From Nymphaea colorata (taxonomy: Eukaryota > Streptophyta > Magnoliopsida > Nymphaeales > Nymphaeaceae), in NCBI RefSeq assembly GCF_008831285.2, contig NC_045141.1, positions 22,536,742 through 22,600,741 on the forward strand: DNA of 64,000 nucleotides, given 5' to 3'. A program made the position numbers and the translations under genes. Below, piece by piece: positions 53,628 through 64,000 of the stretch. Under the pieces are notes generated by a model. That model was not told the DNA's origin and did no database searches. It was given only the letters and a program-made list of their open reading frames with translations. How positions within the stretch are numbered: the first letter of the stretch is position 1; every line of letters starts with the position of its first letter.

Positions 53628-56600
53628 TTGATTAGAGACTATGAGAATTGCTAAGTTGGGAGATTTGATCTGGTTATGGAAATCTTAAAACTTATTCAGT
53701 TTGAGGTCTTATGGTATTTGTGAAACTCTGAATTTTCATATATATGTGTGTGTGTATTTGTATGGGATTCAGATTGTGAAATTGAATTTTAGGTTTGGAT
53801 ATGATTTTTCCTAGTTCGTATTTGAATCCAATAAAACAAAAAAAAGGGAATATCTGGTTCGACATTCTATAAATCGTGCAAAAACAAAAAAAAAAACGGA
53901 TGCCCTATTTCATGTTTAATTTCCATACGGGTTCTGATCCATATTTTCACGGAAGGAAGGAATCCTGCAACTCCAACCCCTTAGCCGGAGGACCATTTGA
54001 TTAAAATGTAACTTACTTCTAGGGGGAGGCGATCTTTCTTAGAACCTATTCTAGGATGCCGTGACAATCAAAGAATGTAACTTAATTAGCACAATCCAGA
54101 GAGTCCTACTGAATTTTGTCTGGTTCAAATGCTTTTGCTTCTAAAAATTTCAAGCATTCTGTAATCTCTGCGTTAAGTTGAGGCCTACTAATAATCAACT
54201 TTAATCATGGGGAAATTTAACGTTGCCGTCATTGGAGCCTCAGAAAAGTAAGAGGTTTGTTGTAATTTTTACTTGTCAAGATGCAATACAATTTCATTCT
54301 TCTCCATGCATGGCTTCTTCCCACTTTTCCCTTTTTTCAATTAAAGACAAAAATGACCAGGCGATTTGATGAACCAGGTTTTGATTATTTTGTTGTCTTC
54401 TTGCTATCATATTATTAGTTTGAGTTCTACAGTACATTGGGGCCAGGGGCAGAGTCAGGTATGGGTTACGTGTGGGCAATTGCCCACACTTACCCTAAAA
54501 GTTTTCTTATTTTTATATTTGATATTTTTGAATGATTTTTCTCTTTTACATGTTGGTACTTCATTAAAATTTAAAACTTTATTCCTAATGCCCTTGGCCA
54601 GAATTTTCTAACCCTGATCGGGCTTCATTGGTAGAAGCCAATATACTAACCCCAGACTAGCCCCATTTTCTAATAGGGCCGGCGCCATATTAGCCTCCAT
54701 AACATGTCAATAGCCTACTGATACGATGAATTGAGCCGATCAATGACTTTAAGCATGATTTAGACAAATAAAAAAGCTATTCAGATTCAGTTAGAGGGCA
54801 TTATTCCTATCTTGACTATAAAATACGTGATGATTGATTGTTCATGGCTATATCTTCTGTCGAAAGAAGGGTGGGGAGCAAAAAGGGTTAAAATTCGATC
54901 ATCACCACTTTCTTTTTTTTAGTCATACGCTTTGTGACTAGAGTTCCTGTACAGCAAAAACCTCGAGCTTTTCCTCCTGGGGAAAAAAGGACATCGGCTT
55001 TGTCGTTTGAATTTCAAATTTTTGAAGGACGACGGCTACGGAAGTAGAAACAGGGCCTGGGACGTACTTTGGATGGACAGTTAAAAGTCGGAAAAGGTTT
55101 TCCAAATAATCAACAATCAAAATATCAGGTGGTTAGTCAATGAAGTACATTACGGAAAAATCAACTATGGTACATCATGCTGTTTGAATGAAGCCACTAC
55201 TTGCTAGAGAGAGAGAGTGCAACATTATGATTCAACATTTCTAACAAAACTCCCAACAAGTTGGGAGATTACACGTCCGCAGTAGTATTGAAATACCCAC
55301 AGTGCAAAACAATAACGAAGACTTGCTAGAGAGAGAAGAGATATGGAATAATATACTTTTTTTGCGCTTAAGAATGTGGCTTCTGGGTTGTGCGGATCAG
55401 CCCTTAAGACAATGAAAGCACAAGCACCAAAAGTTGAAAATTCAGTGGCGGCTTCTTCCACGTATTTTCTTTTTTAACTTTGGAGGATCAGTGGCAGTTG
55501 ATTAACATTGCGAAGATAGAAGTGTTACAATCAACTAGCAAAAGTAAAAAAACGAGATGATTCTCTTAAGTATCTGCTATATATAAATAATGATCACTCG
55601 ATGCACAAGTCACTCAGAACAACAAGTCAACAAAGTTGAAAATGAGCGACTTGAATAAAAGCATGAAAGTAGTTAGCCAAGCACAAGGGATGATTGTTCG
55701 AGTTAATTGCACAGGCTGGTTAATCAGATGAACCATTAAGAAGCAACTGATTCGGGAACCCACAAGGATATATACATACACATGCAGTGCATGTCTGCAG
55801 CCCTATCCCAACAAAATGATGTTATTACATGCAGCCCATTAATACACTTTCTCTTCAATTGGTAACCTTTTTCCAACTCATCTCCATCTCTAAGCTTTTG
55901 CGAGCTTCACATAAACTCATCAATTTAAATGGAACCTTTGCTTTCAGATTCAATTGATCCTTTTTATCATCATATCATCCATAAACTGCACTAATACGAG
56001 TAGAGTTTGGACTTAGACCAGCACACTAATCAAAACAGTGGAGAGGCCAAGCAAGCCACGCCCGTCATTTAGAAGATTCAGGTTTTGCTCTTACGTATCT
56101 GAAAGCTAGGATACAGACAAATTTCTTTAGTAATAGTTATCGAAATAATATTTTAAGATCAATGCACAAAAGATATTATCGCTGGAGTAGACAAAAATGA
56201 AAATATCAAAAAGTATGCCCAATAAAATAACTGCTTCCAAGGAGATGGTATATTGTATCAATGTGACGGAAACAGAAACAATGTCCACCAAAATACAGAC
56301 ACATGCTAAACTCGACAATGCCCAAACTAAATCATAAATCAGATATCCAATTTCCGATTTATCAAGCCAAAGGCCTGCACCAGTCAAGGACCACTAAATT
56401 TCTGTTGTTATCCATCAAGCATCCAGTATGACTTAATCTAAATTCGTAGCATCAGATGCCTACCTCCTCAGTACCCCTATGCATTTTCAAAGGTACCATC
56501 ACCTCTTAGTATGTGTTCTGTCGGATATCTCAAAGCATGAGGGAACGAGACAGAAAACGACCACAAGAAGGCAAGGTAAAACAGCACATAACTAATCAAA

Positions 56601-56728
56601 GGTAAAGAAAAATGATTGGAGCTTGAGTGGTGTCCAAAATTACACGGGCAACAATTTCGTTTTATTGCTGATCTTGAAAGCATAAGCTGTAGTAGAAAGA
56701 ACACTGGCACCAAGCTGATGAGGCTATC
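53628..56728. other. Gene-free stretch before bL35m
   Basis: AT-rich sequence with no recognisable gene. Around 54440-54620 a GGGGCAGAGTCAGG-type block resembles the degenerate CAGTGGCGGAGCC-ended repeat seen at 37552, and may be a related MITE remnant. The part next to 56728 is the 3' UTR and flank of the minus-strand bL35m gene. Confidence 0.5.
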
Positions 56729-59700
56729 CTAACCACAGAAGTTGAGCTTCTTCATCACCTTGGCATAAGCTGCAGGAACAATTGCAGGCTTTCGTAGTCT
56801 GCGTTTTGCCTTCTTGGACTGCATTAGCACAACAACAAGACACAATTAAGAGAAAGCTACGGAATTAGTAGTGTTCAATCCTGAGACAGAGGCTTTCTGG
56901 ACCAAGAGGTATCCACGAACATATGGCTCAACCAGGAAAGCTAGTCATTTATTTTCAGGAAAGAACTTATAGAAGAAAAAACATGTAAAGTGGAAATCTG
57001 AGCTAAAAGTTACTTTAACTTCACTAAATTGTGTATCTCGTCTCTGGTTCCCAACCAACATATCAATAATTTTCCAGCAAAGGAAATTATAAATTAGCAA
57101 GAAGTACGTTTATTTTTATCATAAGTATAATCAGTATCCAATACAACAATGCAGCTCCTGCAAAAAAACGAAAAGAGAAAAAAAAATCATCACACAGACA
57201 GTATGTACCGCCTGAGTTGTAGCATCACAAAGACAGTATCTATCTCCTGAGTTTTGGCGTCCTCTTTTTCAGGCAACAATTTGAAGAGAACAACAGGATC
57301 CCATACTTCGGTGGTAGAATGCTAACTATTTCATCAAAATAAAATTGACAAACTAAAAACTCAATCAACATTATAACCATCTTCTGAAACAAAAAATTAA
57401 CCAACTAGAACATAAGAAATAGAGAGTAGCAAAACCATAAACAATTAAAAAAGTTTGCCTACTCAACCGACTTCCCTATAAATGCCAATAGTTTGCTTCT
57501 TCCGGGAACATGATGGAAAAAGGTTTTCCTTTTTCAAGAGGTAGAAACCTCTATCCAGGAACCAAGAAAGAAAAGGAAGAGCAGAAATGCGATTAGATTA
57601 CCTTCAAATGAGCATTATGCCTTTTCCCTTCTCTCCAACGACGAATTTTCCCATCATTCATGGTTCTAAATCTGAACTTATAAGACCTTACGATAAGGAA
57701 AAACAATATCACATATCAGGTCTTCTCCATCATAAAACTTATCACATGAAAAAGTGTCATCCTACTTGGAGAAGGCAACACATACGAGTAAGCTTTCATC
57801 TTGATCTTTTTCAACTTGGATGTGACAGGTGTGACCTTTGTTCTCTTCCTTTCTTTAGATGAAAAATCTCTCACCTGATTTATCTGAAGCTGAACAATGG
57901 AAAAAGAGTAAAAAAATAATGTTAGAATCTGTAGTTGCCAACATAAAGAAGACATTTGGAGAATGACTCATAATTGGAAGTAAAACAACAGGCATGATCA
58001 AGTTTACTAGTAATATGAATAAAGGTCAAAGCACATATCAAAATAATAATCTAATTTTACAAGAATATGTTTAGAAGACATTGATTAAACCATCTCAAAC
58101 AAGAAAGAAAGGTGTCCAAACATCAAAATCTTTTTACTTGCCTGAAATGCCACCATTATCATTCAAAAGAACACACTAAAGAAAAAGAATTCTGACATAT
58201 GACAAATATAGACCTAAGAAGACCCTAATACTTAGGCCTGGGCATCAGGCCGGGCTGCAGTTCGTAACTGCGGTGCAGGCCAGGCCTGACTAGCATGTTA
58301 AGACATAAGAGATGATGACACATAAAAGGTCCTGCAGATAAAGGTACTTTGTGAAAATTCTCATTCTAGAAAGGCAGGAGTATAGGATCTAAAGATTCTA
58401 AACACTGTCCATATTTTTCCTCAAATGGAGGACTATCTCACTAAATCCATATTTTATGTCCTCATCTTAACGTCACTCCTCAAATATGGACTATTTTTCC
58501 TTTCAATTGGTGAAGATACTAGGATTGACATTACCACATTGCTGTTACTGATAGCGCACCCAGAACCAAATTAGTTAAGGCCTCCTAAGCAAATTGCTGT
58601 TTTGTCTGGTAGTTGGTCTCCACCCTTCCATGGAGAAACAAATCATGCCTTCTTACAGCAAATGAACAATGACTTGAAAATTGCAGTATGCTTCACAAAA
58701 CTTAATCAAGTTCACTGAAGATTACTTTCAAATACCTTGATCAACTGCTTGCAATTTGTACCCACGTTTTCCCTGGTGCCAATATTGACAAGCATAAGAA
58801 TGGAAAAGACATTTAAAAGCCAAATGGCATCTGTGTATGTCTTAGTTGCAAAATGCCTTGAGAAGGAAACCAAACTACTGTTGGCAAAAGGAGTCAGTTT
58901 TCCACATATTAGTAGGAGTTGGGAAGTAATAACAGGAATATGCATCGGCTATCATAGGCCTAGATAGGCAGATAATGCTAGTTTGATTCTCTACTCCATA
59001 CTAGCCAATGATGATTTACTCAATAACAGGATATTGAAAGTACAACAATCGACATCCTTTCCACCTGGAATTTTCCGGAACAAACATAGCCTCGTAAGGA
59101 TGTACTTGTCCAAGACGTATCCATATTCATCCACCCTATAAATACCATTAGATTTGAAAAATGGGAACAACACATGCTTGAAACCCAAGTTCAACCTCGA
59201 TGAAGGGCATACCATGTTTTGAAATTTGAACTGCATAAGGAGATTTCTGCCTCATTGATATGCCTTAGAAAATGAATGATGCAGCTCGCATCATAAGACA
59301 TAATTTGTGCCTCAAGAAGTATAACGGCACTGCTTGTTGAAGAGATTAAACATTAAGGGGGCATTTGGATGACACTCCAAAACAGTGTTTTTAAAGGTTT
59401 GATGACATAAAAACTGGGTTTGAGTAAAACTCAGCTTTGTCAAAACCTGGTTTTTGAAAGAAGAATGAATAACCTGGCCCTCTTAGGTTATCCTTATCCA
59501 TTATTCACAGAAAAATGTATTCATTTCTCGCCCTTTTGGGTGTGTCACCCAAACACACAAACCATCTTTCGCCTTTCAGAAACTCATTAAAAAACTTATT
59601 AGTTTTCAGAAAAATAGGTTTTTGAGGGTGTCATTCAAACGCCGCCCTAAAGATAAATTAATGAATTATGGACCAGAAAACTGCTCCTTCATTGCAGAGA

Positions 59701-61346
59701 CAAGCCATGAACGCTGTGCAACAGTATGTAATATTCAGCTTCCATAATTTTCCTCTAGTGACATGATTTTCGCAAATTATATTTATCATACTTATAAATT
59801 CACCATTAAGGTTGAAGCTAGACATTTTTTTTTTCAAAGAGCCTTTCGTGTACTTTGTAGAGGTGAAGGTAGATAGTACTAGACAAGGTCCATTGGAATA
59901 AAACTAATGATTTTCACTAAAGCTAACGTCCTGACACAAAACTATCTGTTCCATAGGAAGGCAATGACAGTCGGATGGTAAAAGAGGCTATAAACAGCAT
60001 GCTGAAGAGAGGTGAGCAGTCTTTTCAACTAAAGGTAGATTGGCAATGCATATAAAGCTGTCGTGCATCAATAGTCACTTGTGAATTACGGGGATGAGGT
60101 CTATGATCTGTCCAAAAAAAAAAATGAAAAAGTTAAAAGCAAGATATCAATATATAACATTAATGATTAATCTCCACAGGCTTCAGGTTTCAGCACTTCA
60201 GGTTAAGATGTCCTACTAATTTACAGAAGAGATGACAGTTTCAGATTAGAAATATATAAAGTATAAACTGCTTGGCTTTAAAACGTTATTGACATTAAAA
60301 TTTGAAATGCCAATTGTAATATCCAAAGCGTACAGGAAAGTTGTTCGTATAAAACATAGTTCATCGATTCGTTTATCATCAAATAGCTGGTACATTAGTA
60401 ATTATTCAATACCTAATATGAGTCATATGACAGTGCCTGTGGGACAAGCGGGACCATGAAAGTTGAAACAGGAAGTTTCGGCTTATTGTGGACTCTTAGG
60501 TACCTAGTATAATAATTGGAAATGGTTCACTATTGTCAAGCCCGCTAGTATCCATTGACTCACTAGTTTGAGCATTCTAATTTTGATTGTTTCGTGAAAA
60601 TGAAAGCGTCTGACTTAAGAACTTTATGTCACGATGTTAAAGCGCTATCTGACGTACAGTTAGTTCTTCATTCAATATCATGCCAGATTTCTGCGACAGA
60701 CAAGAGAGCACAAAGCTACATGACCGAGACAGAAAAAAAAAAAAAAGTAAAGAATACATACATATACATATTAGACACTGAAGAAAACAATGAAGGTAAA
60801 CATGAATGGCTTCGCAAACCTACCACCTACTTCATCACCACTAAACAAAAACACCATAATTAGCCGGTATTTACTGGAAATAAAATACACCATTATTAGT
60901 TTGCATTTGTTAAAAACATAGGTCACCTGCGCTACAACTCCTGAAGAATGGAAGAAACCAATCCCTAAACCAATTTCCGCATTAGATGCTTTAATAGAAA
61001 ATACTAAACGGAAAACACCCACATCAAGAAGAACACGGGAAAATGGAAGCATCCGATCCAGAAAAGCTAGTAACCAGAAAGAGAAACAATGATAAGAAGA
61101 CGAAGGGCAACTAAAGCTCACCGTGAAGGGAAAAAATGGAGACCTAGGCCCCAATTCCGAAGGCATCCTCCCCGATCGTCGTGACAGAAGGCCGAGAGAC
61201 GACGCGCCAAACGGTCTCTCACGGAGAAGAAGAAGCGCCCCATTAGTCGTAGCCTGAGAGTGGAAGAAGCTCCGAGACGAAGGAAGATGGCGGACAGCAC
61301 GGAGCGCGGAAAGGGCAGGCGATCGGAATCTCCACCATCTGTGCAT
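56729..61346 (-). CDS. Mitochondrial large-subunit ribosomal protein bL35m
   Basis: Component of the mitochondrial ribosome large subunit. Exons in order: 61346-61122, 57889-57786, 57686-57602 and 56818-56729. All are GT-AG and the frame closes at 167 residues. The start MHRWWRFRSPALSALRAV opens an Arg/Ser-rich presequence without acidic residues at its start, fitting mitochondrial import. The bL35 domain covers about 99-167: TSKLKKIKMKAYSSYKFRFR, then MNDGKIRRWREGKRHNAHLK and SKKAKRRLRKP, ending YAKVMKKLNFCG. The NDGKIRR.REGKRHNAHLKSKK stretch is the bL35 core, with the plant mitochondrial-type ending. Acceptor choice for exon 3 matters: the AAG acceptor at 57687 gives the conserved SSYKFRFRTM, while the next AG would drop four residues. 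Intron 1 (3.2 kb) contains a MITE. Confidence 0.9.
59357..59647. mobile_element. PIF/Harbinger-type MITE with TAA target duplication
   Basis: A 291-bp non-coding element is flanked by TAA on both sides (59354-59356 and 59648-59650). The left end reads GGGGGCATTTGGATGACAC. The right end in reverse complement reads GGGCGGCGTTTGAATGACAC. The 3-bp TAA duplication and G-rich termini of the GGGGGC.TTTG type are those of Tourist/Harbinger MITEs. It lies in intron 1 of bL35m, away from the splice sites. Confidence 0.8.
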
Positions 61347-62037
61347 CGTTTTTTTCCCTCTCCCGGGACGAGTCCTTGAACGCGGGAGCGAGTCTCTGGT
61401 TTTCATAGGGCCGTCAGGGTCATTAACCTGGTTATACGAGGGCATTTCTGACCTTAAAAAAATTAGGGTTTCTAATTCCCGCCTTGGGCAGGGGGAAAGA
61501 AAGACCAAGTTCGTGTTTTTCGACCAATTTCCAAACGGATGACTCAAAAGAACTTGTCTAAGAGACTGTGTTCAAGGGTCACTCTTAGACAATATTTTGT
61601 GCTGCTTTATTAATTCAATCAACTATATGGATGTAATTAACATTGTTGTTTTATGCTGCTTTAATTAAATCAACTATATGGACGTAATCAACATCGTTTT
61701 GATTTTAGAAAAAAACTTTCAGGCGTGCATTTTTGGTGCAAAGATTTGCTTTCCTTAGTCACTGAGTCTCGAAATTCGTTTTAGTTTTGATTTTTGAATT
61801 TTTTTCAAACTTGTGTAAACATGATTCATCGGTTGACTAGTCTTACATTAATCGTTTGATTGATCTGTATTGCAATCAAATTGGGTATTTTTTTTTAATT
61901 GAATTAGTAATTTTAATGAATTAATTTGATAAAAGGAAGATTGTGTTTTTTTATTTCATCTGTACAGTCTGCAATATCCTTTTTTTTCTTGCTTCTTGAA
62001 TCTGCCTCCGCCGGATGCTAAGGATTTCAGAGGAGCC
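61347..62037. other. Spacer upstream of bL35m
   Basis: Contains the bL35m promoter (minus strand) next to 61346 and a 53-bp tandem duplication at 61601-61700, then T-rich sequence up to the UGT pseudogene. No gene was recognised. Confidence 0.5.
61601..61700. repeat. 53-bp direct tandem duplication
   Basis: Copies starting at 61601 and 61654 share GCTGCTTTA, ATCAACTATATGGA and GTAAT(T/C)AACAT with several differences. A moderately old local duplication. Confidence 0.75.
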
Positions 62038-62370
62038 ATGGAAGTGGTGAATCACAACAGCGAGAAGCCCTCATGTCGTCATCATGGTCAGGCATGGGCC
62101 ATCTCATCCCCTGCCAAGCTCCTGCTTTGCCACAGAGCCATCTCCATCACCGTCTCCGGCCAGTTCCCCGCTTCCGCCCTTACCAAGTTCTCCGAACACT
62201 TTCGACTACCCTCCGGGCAGCACCATGATAGAGGTCATCATCTCCGTCGTCATCAACTGCTCCCTCGAGCCCCTGAGGAAACTCCTCTCCGAGATACGCC
62301 CCCATCTCAGCCTTCGTCGCCAATCTCTTTTCCACCGACACCTCGACATCGCCAAGGAGCTCGGTCGATA
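62038..62370 (+). pseudogene. UGT72-like UDP-glycosyltransferase pseudogene (5' fragment)
   Basis: Short blocks of the N-terminal domain of a family 1 UDP-glycosyltransferase appear in order but in different frames: MEVVNHNSEKP, then PHVVIMV, MGHLIP, FPASALTKFSE, and finally FVANLFSTDT with DIAKELG. These match the start of UGT72-type (arbutin synthase-like) phenolic glucosyltransferases. The frame changes at least three times. The homology stops after DIAKELG, about one quarter of a normal ~480-residue protein, with no trace of the C-terminal PSPG donor-binding box. It is a truncated, non-functional host-gene copy, unusually GC-rich for the region. The subfamily is my recollection of motif style, not a search result. 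Confidence 0.75.
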
Positions 62371-62843
62371 GAATTTTGTCTCTGTAATCAAAATCTAATC
62401 CAAGGGTCGGATTTTGATTCCACCATAATTCCAGAATTTTGAGTCAATTCTGGAATCAAAACGAACAGATTAACCTATTCCAGTTTATATCAAGAAAATG
62501 AAAAATGGGCGAGGCGCGTATCTGGAGCATGTTTAAATGGTGGTTTTGTATAAATGAAGAATTTCTTCAACTGATATAAAGTATCAACACTTGAGCATTG
62601 CCGTATTGGAGATAATGATTTGAGAATTAATTACCAAAGTATTTCAGAAATCATTAAAAACAAATAAAAATATGTACATTGAACTACACTAAAATTACTT
62701 AAAGCATTAAAAAATTATTTTGGCAATGCAAAGGCTCAACATGAAGAACAGAAACTTAATGTGGCATACATATATAAACAATGGCAGACTACTCTCCACT
62801 TCAGACTCCACAGCCTCCCCACTGTGCCCATCACAGAAGATAA

Positions 62844-63434
62844 ATGGAGGGAGCGATGGATTTCGGGGAGGCTTCCTCAAGACAGAGAAAAGTGAAGGCG
62901 GCTTCCCGCCGGCGCCGCCGTCACCGCAGTCAGTACACTGGTCATCGGAGTGTGACTGGCTATGGAGGCTTTTGCTGCAGATGCAGGCTGATCAGCATCT
63001 CTTCTCCGGAGGAAACAGAGCCGGACAGTTCAGAAAAGCCCGATTCCCTGTCGGCCGTCATTCACACCATGGTACTGGAAAGACTGGAGGAGCAGATAAG
63101 GGAGATGCAGAAGCCGGCGGAGAGGAAGGCAGAGGAGAAGAAGGAACCGACAAACCTCACAGCGTGCAGAAACAGAGGAGTGAAGAGAATGGCGGCCTCG
63201 GCAGTAGAGAAGGTATCCCTTGATCCAAGGAAGGACCTACGGGAGTCCATGTTAGAGATGATTAGGAGCAATCAAATGGAGCAGCCCAGAGAGCTCAGAA
63301 GATTGCTAGAATGTTTTCTGTCCTTGAATTCAGATGGCTGTGCGCTTCTCATCCTTGAAGTCTTTCATGAGGTGTGCAGTCTCATGTTTGTGGGTTCTTC
63401 TTCAACAATAGTCGGACGTGTAAACAAATGTTGA
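62844..63434 (+). CDS. OFP: OVATE family protein
   Basis: Plant-specific transcriptional repressors that partner TALE homeodomain and TRM proteins to control organ shape (family knowledge). A single-exon frame of 196 residues, as usual for the family. The OVATE domain lies at about 119-182: VEKVSLDPRKDLRESMLEMI, then a PRELRRLLECFLSLNS segment and VFHEV. The DPxxDxRxSMxEMI and LxxLLxCFLSLNS signatures are intact. The N-terminal half is basic (a run of Arg/His near 21-28, possibly a nuclear signal) and Cys-containing, followed by a charged helix at about 77-103. I chose the ATG at 62844. The N-terminus lacks recognisable OFP motifs and two frames are open there, so the start is less certain than the domain. 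The last 14 residues after the domain are unusual. Confidence 0.8.
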   Translation: MEGAMDFGEASSRQRKVKAASRRRRRHRSQYTGHRSVTGYGGFCCRCRLISISSPEETEPDSSEKPDSLSAVIHTMVLERLEEQIREMQKPAERKAEEKKEPTNLTACRNRGVKRMAASAVEKVSLDPRKDLRESMLEMIRSNQMEQPRELRRLLECFLSLNSDGCALLILEVFHEVCSLMFVGSSSTIVGRVNKC

Positions 63435-64000
63435 ATCTTTCTTAGTCATTCCTAATAATCAATCTAACAGAGTTGGAAGCTACTTCTTCAAGAACTAAAC
63501 TCTTCACATCGAAATCTTTCTTATTTTATTTCTTTCTTATGAATGGTTCATTCCATGACTCCTAAGAGATGCCACAACTTCCTCCACATCCCAATACCTC
63601 CAGGGTTTCACATAACTTGCTTGGTGATTTATTACAGAAACGTGACAGCAACCACATCAGTCTGAGTTTCATGCACAGTCAAATCCATGAAAAATATTCT
63701 TCCTTAAGTTGGAGTTTAATACATATCAACTTCCAAGAGAACCCTAGATCAATGATCAGTGAGTTTCGAAGCACCAGTTGCGTATACATCCTGGAAGAAG
63801 TCTGAGTAATTTGAGGAGGACTGGTGTTAAATCAAACTTCAGTATCTTTAATATTATTTTGTGTTTGTGTGTGTGTGGACATGGCGAAAATAATGTATAC
63901 CCAATAAACATCTTTATGTTTAATTTTACATGGAAAAATGCGGATCTTAAGTCTATATATGAAACTCTGCCTGTGAACCATAGCTGGATCTACATATACT
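63435..64000 (+). other. 3' flank of the OVATE gene
   Basis: AT-rich sequence with a short GT run at about 63860-63877. No further gene was recognised before the window ends. The 78-codon frame at 63569-63805 has no family resemblance. Confidence 0.5.

Noticed and set aside
62720-63223. 167-codon frame overlapping the OVATE gene
   Set aside because: It is the +1 shadow of the OVATE reading frame and ends inside the conserved domain.

Overview
The window is nuclear DNA of a flowering plant. The evidence is AT-rich sequence with GT-AG introns of 70 bp to over 3 kb, plant-only protein families (plastid phosphoribulokinase, BASIC PENTACYSTEINE, GeBP/STOREKEEPER, OVATE, OSCA), many AT/GA microsatellites and small non-autonomous transposons. 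I cannot place it to a genus. I recognised no retroviral, LTR or other capsid-bearing element.

Layout, left to right. 1-4680 is non-coding, with a GC-rich patch and a possible MITE. 4681-7897 (+) is a complete five-exon phosphoribulokinase gene. After a gene-free stretch come six recognisable genes, all on the minus strand: a class I BASIC PENTACYSTEINE factor (11421-12260), whose leader is full of the GA repeats its own family binds; choline-phosphate cytidylyltransferase (16502-20888, eight exons); an OSCA1-type osmosensitive cation channel (22332-30034, eleven exons); a TM9SF/nonaspanin Golgi protein (37281-42351, seven exons); an intronless GeBP-like factor (47908-49176); and mitochondrial ribosomal protein bL35m (56729-61346, four exons). 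On the plus strand at the right are a degraded UGT72-type glycosyltransferase pseudogene (62038-62370) and an OVATE family gene (62844-63434). Two in-phase exon-like blocks at 53293-53627 look like the 3' end of a gene I do not recognise. For every multi-exon gene I joined the exons at GT-AG junctions and the phases close into one open frame: 405, 300, 790, 590 and 167 residues.

The genes are unrelated housekeeping, signalling and regulatory genes. They cover the Calvin cycle, phosphatidylcholine synthesis, osmosensing, Golgi membrane traffic, mitochondrial translation and transcription. They do not form a cluster or pathway.

The most unusual part is 50.5-52.4 kb. A 464-bp near-perfect palindrome there has arms built of tandem ~61-bp subrepeats that are themselves hairpins, the architecture of Foldback elements. 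It is followed by a second tandem array built round a self-complementary 14-mer, with a higher-order unit of about 180 bp. Other notable items are a Harbinger-type MITE with a clean TAA target duplication inside a bL35m intron, a tRNA-derived SINE-like copy, and a symmetric (CT)(AT)(AG) microsatellite. No clearly new protein system was found.
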